From: Fodinicola acaciae
GTDB taxonomy: Bacteria; Actinomycetota; Actinomycetes; Mycobacteriales; HKI-0501
NCBI RefSeq assembly: GCF_010993745.1
Contig: NZ_WOTN01000001.1
Location: 65,235-129,234, forward strand
Reading direction: 5' to 3'
Length of the DNA: 64,000 nucleotides
The notes below the pieces were generated by a model. That model ran no database searches. It had not been told where the DNA came from and was given only the letters and a program-made list of their open reading frames with translations. Positions 58,790 through 64,000 of this stretch are shown piece after piece (position 1 is the stretch's first letter; every line of letters begins with the position of its first letter). The position numbers were made by a program, and so were the translations under genes.

Positions 58790-58874
58790 CTGGTCATGAT
58801 GCCAAACGGCGCGTCCGAGTCGACAACGGCAACACCGCGAGTGATCATGTCCTCACCGGGAATTCTGTGGGGGG

Positions 58875-59927
58875 ATGATCGGAATGCCGACACGGTGGTT
58901 GGCGGCCGGATTGGCCGTGTGCCTGCTGTTCGCGGTGACGGCCGCGGCCGAGAAGCCGCCGGTGCGGATCCTGCCGATCGGCGACGCCACGACCGACGGT
59001 CTCACCGCGCCCGACGGCACACCTGGCGCCTATCGCAACGATTTGTGGCAGCTGCTCACGGCCGACGGATACGCGGTCAACTTCGTCGGCTCGCGGATGT
59101 CGGCGCAGCCGCCGTTGCGCGATCCCGACCACGAAGGCCATCCGGACTGGACGGTCGCCGACATCGACGGCCACGTCGGCGGATGGCTGCGGACGTACGC
59201 GCCGGACGTCGTCCTGCTGCAGATCGGCATCAACGACCTGAGCCGCGGCAGCTCACCGGACCAGACCGCCAGCGCTGTTTCGCATCTGGTTTCGACGATT
59301 CTGACCGTACGGCCACAGGTGCGACTGTTCGTCGGCACGCTTCTGCCTTCTCCCAACGAAAAACTCGACGCCAAGATCGTCGATTTCAACAAGGCGCTCA
59401 ACAAGCTGCGAAACGTGCACCTGGTCGACCTGTATTCGGCGCTGGACACCACCGACGTCTACGACAACATCCGGCCGACCGGCGGCGGATTCTCCCGGAT
59501 GGCCGCACGTTGGTACGCCGCCCTGCTCGGCACGCAACTGCCGCGTTTCGAGGCGGAGGACGCCAATCTGACCGGCGCGTCCGAGCTGCGAACGCCGACC
59601 GCGTCCGGCGGCACCAAGGCCGCGGCGCTGGCCGCCGGCGCCTCGCTCGTGGTGACCTTCTCCGCCGGCCAGGCCGGTGACGAGCGCGTCTACATCCGCG
59701 CGGACAATGGCACCGGGCAGGCCTGCGACCAGCAGATCTACGGCAAGGACGGCGTACCGGTCACGGTCAGGTATGCCGGCTGGCCGGCCTGGGACGTCTA
59801 CGGCATCACCGCGGTCACGCTCCACGTCGACCAGGGTGACAACACGCTGACCTTCACCGGCGGCCAGTGCGGCGCCGAAATCGACGCGATCATGGTGGCG
59901 CCAGTGACCACTTCGCCGTATCTCTAG
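58875..59927 (+). CDS. Secreted SGNH-fold protein lacking catalytic Ser and His, with carbohydrate-binding-like domain
   Basis: A 350-residue exported protein. A signal peptide spans about 1-25. An SGNH/GDSL domain (about 28-215) shows the family framework ILPIGDATTDGLT, GHVGGWL and LLQIGINDLS (Asn120). The nucleophile position is Ala38 (GDA instead of GDS), and the distal DxxH is D197-N-I-R200, so both Ser and His are replaced. A C-terminal beta-sandwich (about 225-345) begins FEAEDANLTGA, like CBM35/CBM6 modules. It is probably a non-catalytic binding protein; esterase activity is not expected. Start could be the ATG three codons in. Confidence 0.85.
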   Translation: MIGMPTRWLAAGLAVCLLFAVTAAAEKPPVRILPIGDATTDGLTAPDGTPGAYRNDLWQLLTADGYAVNFVGSRMSAQPPLRDPDHEGHPDWTVADIDGHVGGWLRTYAPDVVLLQIGINDLSRGSSPDQTASAVSHLVSTILTVRPQVRLFVGTLLPSPNEKLDAKIVDFNKALNKLRNVHLVDLYSALDTTDVYDNIRPTGGGFSRMAARWYAALLGTQLPRFEAEDANLTGASELRTPTASGGTKAAALAAGASLVVTFSAGQAGDERVYIRADNGTGQACDQQIYGKDGVPVTVRYAGWPAWDVYGITAVTLHVDQGDNTLTFTGGQCGAEIDAIMVAPVTTSPYL

Positions 59928-60047
59928 TCACTCTCCGGGCGGACCGGTGGCCGGCTCCGCCGGCGGCGGCTCGCGGTGCTGGCAGTCGCACCACGAACCG
60001 CCACGGCACTCGTCGTGCCGCTTGTCCCGGCAGGCCTCGCAGATCAT
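59928..60047 (-). CDS. 39-residue cysteine-rich microprotein coupled to the PEBP gene
   Basis: ATG 60045-60047 directly abuts the PEBP stop and the frame ends at TGA 59928-59930. The 39 residues contain five cysteines and two histidines, in the motifs MICEACR, HDECRGGSW and CDCQH, then a Pro-rich tail. The CxxC, C, CxC-H layout suggests one zinc site. I recall similar tiny actinobacterial proteins with GG-T/S-WCDCQH, but cannot confirm. The adjacent stop/start (TAGATG) implies translational coupling. Size puts it below usual gene-calling limits. Confidence 0.65.
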   Translation of the reverse strand: MICEACRDKRHDECRGGSWCDCQHREPPPAEPATGPPGE

Positions 60048-60590
60048 CTACTTCTGCTCGTAGACCGGCGTGACGCCGCCGCGCGCGAGCGTGTGGAAGA
60101 ACAGGTTGAAGCCGAGGAACGCGGGCCTGGCCTCGGCCGGGATGTCCAGGGTCTCCACGTCGACGGCGTGCACCATGAAGAAATAGCGGTGCGGACCGTG
60201 ACCGGCCGGCGGCGCGGCACCGATGTACTGGCGTACGGCGCCGTCGTTCACGAGTGTGACGGCGCCGGCCGGCAGGTCCTTGCCGTCCGGGTCTCCGGCG
60301 CCGGTCGGCAGCTCGGTGACCGACGCCGGGATGTTGAAGACGGCCCAGTGCCAGAAGCCGCTCGCGGTCGGCGCGTCCGGGTCATAGCAGGTGACCGCGT
60401 AGCTCTTCGTACCGTCCGGCGCTCCGGACCAGGACAGCTGCGGCGACCGGTCCTCGCCGCCGGCGCCGAAGATGCCGCTGACGTGCGCGTTGGCCAGCGT
60501 CTGGCCGTCGGCCACGTCGCTGCTCGTCACGGTCAGCGCGGGCACTTGCGGCAGGAAGTCGTACGGGTTGGGTGGCCGGTTGGCGGACAC
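60048..60590 (-). CDS. PEBP-family (YbhB/YbcL) protein
   Basis: A 180-residue cytosolic protein of the phosphatidylethanolamine-binding/Raf-kinase-inhibitor fold. The ligand-pocket blocks are [37 protein letters not shown] and [14 protein letters not shown]. The length is typical. GTG start at 60588-60590. The bacterial ligand is unknown. A Cys-rich microprotein starts on the next base after its stop. Confidence 0.93.
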   Translation of the reverse strand: MSANRPPNPYDFLPQVPALTVTSSDVADGQTLANAHVSGIFGAGGEDRSPQLSWSGAPDGTKSYAVTCYDPDAPTASGFWHWAVFNIPASVTELPTGAGDPDGKDLPAGAVTLVNDGAVRQYIGAAPPAGHGPHRYFFMVHAVDVETLDIPAEARPAFLGFNLFFHTLARGGVTPVYEQK

Positions 60591-60771
60591 GCGGCGCCTC
60601 CTCGTCGAGGGTTCGTTAGACCACTGGAAAGCCTAGTCAGAGCACGTCTTACCCGCTGATCGGGATGGACCGGAAGCGGCGGGTTCGGCCGTACGCGTTG
60701 ACACTGGCCAAGCCGTCCCATACGGTCTGAGCAATCGATTTCTCAGCCATGGACCTCAGCGGGGAGACACG

Positions 60772-61407
60772 GTGAGTACGCAGCCTACGTCGGAGCGGCC
60801 CATCCCGGCGGACGTGCCGGCGATGGCGGCGGCCCGCGCGGCGATCCGGTCCGAGGCCGAGGCGGTCGCGGCACTGGAGGACCGGCTGAACGGCCGGTTC
60901 GCCGCGGTGGTCGACCTGATCGCGGACAGTAGCGGCCGGGTGGTGGTGACCGGTCTCGGCAAGTCCGGGATCATCGGCCGCAAGATCGCGGCGACACTGG
61001 CCAGCACCGGCACGCCGACCGTGTTCGTACACGCCGCGGAGGCACTGCACGGCGACTCCGGCATGGTCACGCCGGTCGACGTCGTCCTCGCCCTGTCGGC
61101 TTCCGGCGAGACCGCCGAGGTCTGTCATTTCGCCGAGCTGGTCGCGAATCGCGGCATCCCGGTGATCGCGATGACCGGCCGGGCCGCCTGCCGGCTGAAC
61201 GACCTGGCCAGCCACGTACTCGACGTCAGCGTGCCGCGGGAGGCCGACCCGTTGAACCTCGCACCGACCACCTCCACCACCGCGCAGCTCGCCATGGGAG
61301 ACGCGTTGGCGATCGCGCTGATGGTACGCAGAGAGTTCACCGAGAGTGACTTCGCGACCTTCCATCCCGGGGGCTCCCTCGGCCGGCGGCTGCTGGGCAG
61401 CGAATGA
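60772..61407 (+). CDS. SIS-domain sugar-phosphate isomerase (KpsF/GutQ-like, without CBS)
   Basis: A 211-residue protein with one SIS domain (about 40-200). Blocks VVVTGLGKSGIIGRKIAATL, ALHGDSGM, VVLALSASGETAEVCHF and APTTSTTAQLAMGDALAIAL match arabinose-5-phosphate isomerases. The CBS pair seen in KdsD is missing. GTG 60772 start. It ends in an ATGA overlap with a PfkB-family kinase. With the LacI regulator downstream this looks like a small sugar-use cluster; the actual ketose/aldose is unknown, since KDO synthesis is not expected in this organism. Confidence 0.9.
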   Translation: MSTQPTSERPIPADVPAMAAARAAIRSEAEAVAALEDRLNGRFAAVVDLIADSSGRVVVTGLGKSGIIGRKIAATLASTGTPTVFVHAAEALHGDSGMVTPVDVVLALSASGETAEVCHFAELVANRGIPVIAMTGRAACRLNDLASHVLDVSVPREADPLNLAPTTSTTAQLAMGDALAIALMVRREFTESDFATFHPGGSLGRRLLGSE

Positions 61408-62348
61408 GCGGCGAGTTCGACGTCTGCGTCGTCGGCAGCTTCATGAAGGACCTGGTCGCCCGGGTCCCGCGGCTGCCACGGCGCGGCGAGACGCTGCACG
61501 GCGAGGATTTCGCCGAGTTCCTCGGTGGGAAAGGCGTCAACCAGGCCGTTGCGGCGGCTCGGTCCGGCGCGCGTACGGCCATCGTCGGCCGGCTCGGCGC
61601 CGACCGCTATGGCGAGGAGTTTCTGGCGCTGCTGGCCGCCGAAGGCATCGACGCGGAGCGGGTGAGCGTACGCGAAGGTGCCGGCACCGGCGTCGGCCTG
61701 CCGGTCGTCGAGCCGGACGGTTCCAACGCGATCGTCATCGTGCCGCGCGCCAACGCGACGCTGACCGCCGCCGACATCGGTGCCGCCGCGGACCGGATCG
61801 CCGGCGCGTCGATCGTCACCGTACAGCTGGAGCTGCCGATGGAGACGGCGGTGGAGGCGTTGCGTATCGCTTCGGCCGCCGGCACCACCACGATCCTCAA
61901 CCCGGCGCCGATGCATCCGTCGCTGCCGCCGGATCTGCTCGCGTACGCGGACATCGTCGTGCCGAACGCGGTCGAGGCCGAGCAACTCACCGGCCGGCAC
62001 TGCGATGGCGACGAGGCGTTGGCGGTCGCGGTGGAGACGGCCGAGCGGTTTTGCCGGCGCGGCTGCGTACTCACTCTCGGGGAACGCGGCTCGATCGTCG
62101 TGGAGGGCGGCGATCCGGTGTGGTTGCCGGCACATCAGGTGGCCACTGTGGACACTGTCGGCGCCGGAGACGCGTTTTGTGGTGCTCTGGCGGCAAGACT
62201 GGCTGCCGGCGACAGCCTGGTCGAGGCGGCCAGATACGCCAACGCCGCCGGTGGCCTGTCCACCACGATCGCCGGCGCGGTGGACGGAATTCCGTCGACC
62301 GAGGCGATTTCCGCGCTTCTCGCGAAGGCCACCCTGGTCGACGACTGA
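61404..62348 (+). CDS. PfkB-family carbohydrate kinase (ribokinase-like)
   Basis: A 314-residue sugar kinase. The N-terminal substrate block is LGGKGVNQAVAAARSGA. LNPAPMHPSLPPDLL and VPNAVEAEQLTG are ribokinase signatures. The ATP/anion hole with the catalytic Asp is in VDTVGAGDAFCGALAARLAAG. ATG 61404 overlaps the isomerase stop. It likely phosphorylates the sugar processed by the neighbouring SIS isomerase. Ribose, deoxyribose or another sugar cannot be distinguished from motifs alone. Confidence 0.92.
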   Translation: MSGEFDVCVVGSFMKDLVARVPRLPRRGETLHGEDFAEFLGGKGVNQAVAAARSGARTAIVGRLGADRYGEEFLALLAAEGIDAERVSVREGAGTGVGLPVVEPDGSNAIVIVPRANATLTAADIGAAADRIAGASIVTVQLELPMETAVEALRIASAAGTTTILNPAPMHPSLPPDLLAYADIVVPNAVEAEQLTGRHCDGDEALAVAVETAERFCRRGCVLTLGERGSIVVEGGDPVWLPAHQVATVDTVGAGDAFCGALAARLAAGDSLVEAARYANAAGGLSTTIAGAVDGIPSTEAISALLAKATLVDD

Positions 62349-62416
62349 GTTTCGCCTGCCGGGCGGCACGGCGAACATCGTCTAGACTGAGCGCCGCGGT
62401 CGAGAGCGGAGGGTGG

Positions 62417-63409
62417 ATGACGACTATCCACGATGTGGCGCGGCACGCCGGTGTGTCCGCGGCGACGGTGTCGCGTGTGCTGAACGGTCATCGCACCGTC
62501 GACGAGACCTTGGCCACCCGCGTACGCGCGGCCGCCGAGGAGCTCGGCTATCAGCCCAACATCCTCGCCCGCAACCTGCGCAAGAGCCAGACCAACCTGT
62601 GGGCCGTGATCATCTCGGACGTGAACAACCCGTTCTTCACCTCGCTGGTGCGCGGCGTCGAGGATGTCGCGCAACAGGCCGGATATTCGGTTTTGCTGTG
62701 CAACAGCGACGAAAACCCGGACAAGGAGTCCAGCTACGTCACCGCGGTGCTGGCGCAGCAGATCGCCGGCGTCATCATTTCGCCGAGCACCAGGTCGGAA
62801 AGCATCGCGCAACTGGTCGAGGGCAGCCGGGCCGTCGTCACCATCGACCGTGAGGTGTCCGATGTGGACACCGACGCCGTGCTGGTCGACAACGAGCGCG
62901 GCGCGCAGGCCGCCACCGCGCATCTGATCGAGCAGGGCTACGCACGGATAGCCTGCATCACCGGTCCGCGCGACGTCACCACCGCGACGTCACGGCTGCA
63001 GGGCTATCGCGACGCCCTGCGCGAGGCCGGCCGGCCGTACGACGAAAACCTGGTCCGCTTCTCGAACTTCCGTGAGAGCGGTGGAAAACAGGCGATGGCC
63101 GACCTGCTCGACTCCGGCGTCGGACCCGACGCGGTTTTCGCCACCAACAACCTGATGACGGTCGGCGCGCTGGAAACGCTGGCCGAGCGCGGCATCGGCA
63201 TCCCGGACCCGGTCGGCGTGGTCGGCTTCGACGAGCTGCCCTGGGCCGACCTGGTCCGGCCGTCGCTGTCCACGGTCGCTCAGCCGACCTACGAGGTGGG
63301 CCAGACTGCCGCGCAGTTGTTGTTGAAACGACTGGAAAACCCGGACGAGGAATACGCCACGATCACCCTGTCGACCAAGCTCAACGTGCGCGACAGCTCA
63401 CGACGCTAG
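62417..63409 (+). CDS. LacI-family transcriptional regulator
   Basis: A 330-residue repressor. The HTH and hinge (about 1-60) begin TIHDVARHAGVSAATVSRVL and continue LGYQPNILARNLR. The periplasmic-binding-type effector domain follows, with WAVIISDVNNPFFTSLVRG, DREVSDVDTDAVLVDN and VGVVGFDELPWADLVRPSLS. ATG 62417 has GGAGGG 6 bases before it. A TAGACT -10-like box lies at 62382. It probably senses the sugar handled by the SIS-PfkB pair, but no binding-protein transporter is in view. Confidence 0.93.
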   Translation: MTTIHDVARHAGVSAATVSRVLNGHRTVDETLATRVRAAAEELGYQPNILARNLRKSQTNLWAVIISDVNNPFFTSLVRGVEDVAQQAGYSVLLCNSDENPDKESSYVTAVLAQQIAGVIISPSTRSESIAQLVEGSRAVVTIDREVSDVDTDAVLVDNERGAQAATAHLIEQGYARIACITGPRDVTTATSRLQGYRDALREAGRPYDENLVRFSNFRESGGKQAMADLLDSGVGPDAVFATNNLMTVGALETLAERGIGIPDPVGVVGFDELPWADLVRPSLSTVAQPTYEVGQTAAQLLLKRLENPDEEYATITLSTKLNVRDSSRR

Positions 63410-63411
63410 TT

Positions 63412-64000
63412 CTAGCCTTTCCTGAACTGGTCGCGGACGGCGGCCAGGATGCGGGCCGGCCGGTCCGGCGCGAAGATTTCGATGGCGGGCGGCGGGATCG
63501 TGCCGGTCGCCGTGAAGGTCCAGTCGTCGGTGGTCTCGAAATCGGGGTTGTCGATGGTGAAACCGATGCTCTCCAGCTGGTCGAAGCCGACGTTGAGGTT
63601 CACCGGCGTGGTCTGCGCGTACGCGCGCAGGCGGAAGGCCAGCGTGGCGGTGGTTTTCCCGCGCAGCCAGCGGGTCACGTCGACCGGCCCCTGCAGCCCC
63701 TCACCCTGGATCCACAGCAGCCACGGATGGCCGAGCACGTCGGTCTCCCAGACGATTTCGTTGTCGATCAACACTTCCATGGCATAGTCGCCAGGTTTGG
63801 GATAGCGGCGCGTGAAAGCGCGATAGTGCCAGAAGGACAGCTCGTGCCGTGGCGCGTCCGGGTCGACGCGTACGGTCGTCGAGGCCTGCGCGTAGTTTCC
63901 GGCGCCGACCGGGATCGCCGGCACGACCAGGCTGAGCCGGCCGTCGCCGTACATCGAGTTGCGGTCGGTGCTCGGCGTCGGCGCGTTGTCCCACTGCAGG
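63412..64000 (-). CDS. Hypothetical beta-rich protein, C-terminal part (5' end outside window)
   Basis: The frame is open to the right edge; 195 residues are visible. It is strand-rich with aromatic blocks: RHELSFWHYRAFTRRYP, EVLIDNEIVWETDVLGHPWL, KTTATLAFRLRAYAQTTPV and VGFDQLESIGFTIDNPDFE. A jelly-roll or carbohydrate-active accessory domain is plausible, given the sugar-gene neighbours, but I do not recognise a family. The C-terminus ends in FRKG. It converges with the LacI gene, 2 bp apart. No signal peptide can be assessed. Confidence 0.75.
   Translation of the reverse strand, partial: LQWDNAPTPSTDRNSMYGDGRLSLVVPAIPVGAGNYAQASTTVRVDPDAPRHELSFWHYRAFTRRYPKPGDYAMEVLIDNEIVWETDVLGHPWLLWIQGEGLQGPVDVTRWLRGKTTATLAFRLRAYAQTTPVNLNVGFDQLESIGFTIDNPDFETTDDWTFTATGTIPPPAIEIFAPDRPARILAAVRDQFRKG

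Overview
The window is high-GC chromosomal DNA with actinobacterial gene content. Evidence includes an ESX/WXG100-type secretion-linked toxin locus, DUF3000 beside hemE, the coproporphyrin branch of heme synthesis (HemE, CgoX/HemG, ChdC/HemQ), Prim-Pol and LigC repair proteins, TreX/TreY/TreZ, a 13E12-family relic and LPXTG surface proteins. Many starts are GTG and many operons use ATGA overlaps. The genus cannot be fixed from the sequence alone. There are no rRNA or tRNA genes, no CRISPR array and no prophage.

Left third (1-21 kb): a housekeeping block of dxs, fadB-fadA, rnd, DUF3000, hemE, a DUF4349 lipoprotein, hemG/cgoX, hemQ/chdC and msrB. Interleaved are a SRPBCC/TetR divergent pair, an OmpR-type two-component system, and a six-gene polymorphic-toxin operon (15080 back to 10269) lying between rnd and DUF3000. 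That operon holds a YbaB-like protein, a WXG100 protein, a WXG100-type carrier with a C-terminal deaminase-like toxin tip, an immunity candidate, a HEAT-repeat protein, and one ORF that fuses a second toxin tip to a second immunity-like domain. Three members of an intergenic repeat family sit at 1.3, 8.8 and 20.8 kb.

Middle (21-37.8 kb): a secreted ExeM-like nuclease, a Prim-Pol domain protein, a Vps62-like secreted protein, a cytochrome P450, and a 0.95-kb gap filled by three kinds of tandem repeat, including a modular 28/39/48-bp array. Then come a secreted tripeptidyl-aminopeptidase-like hydrolase, LigC, a RibD-like reductase, a large LuxR-type ATPase regulator, a small membrane protein, a NarL-type two-component system and an SDR.

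37.8-49.5 kb: the glycogen-to-trehalose route TreX-TreY-TreZ. treZ is separated from treXY by about 5.4 kb carrying a TetR-controlled ABC exporter, a small pseudogene, and two paralogous LPXTG proteins with thioester domains. The two paralogues share a promoter-like box, a leader hairpin and a double-hairpin 3' end.

Right end (49.5-64 kb): a degraded MFS transporter facing a truncated HxlR regulator; a GntR-controlled amine/gamma-glutamyl catabolic operon (permease, GlnA-like ligase, aldehyde dehydrogenase, SDR, class-I amidotransferase-type hydrolase); a 13E12/HNH pseudogene; a TPR protein; an SGNH-fold protein lacking its catalytic Ser and His; a PEBP protein coupled to a 39-residue Cys-rich microprotein; a SIS isomerase-PfkB kinase-LacI cluster; and a partial jelly-roll-like protein running off the right edge.
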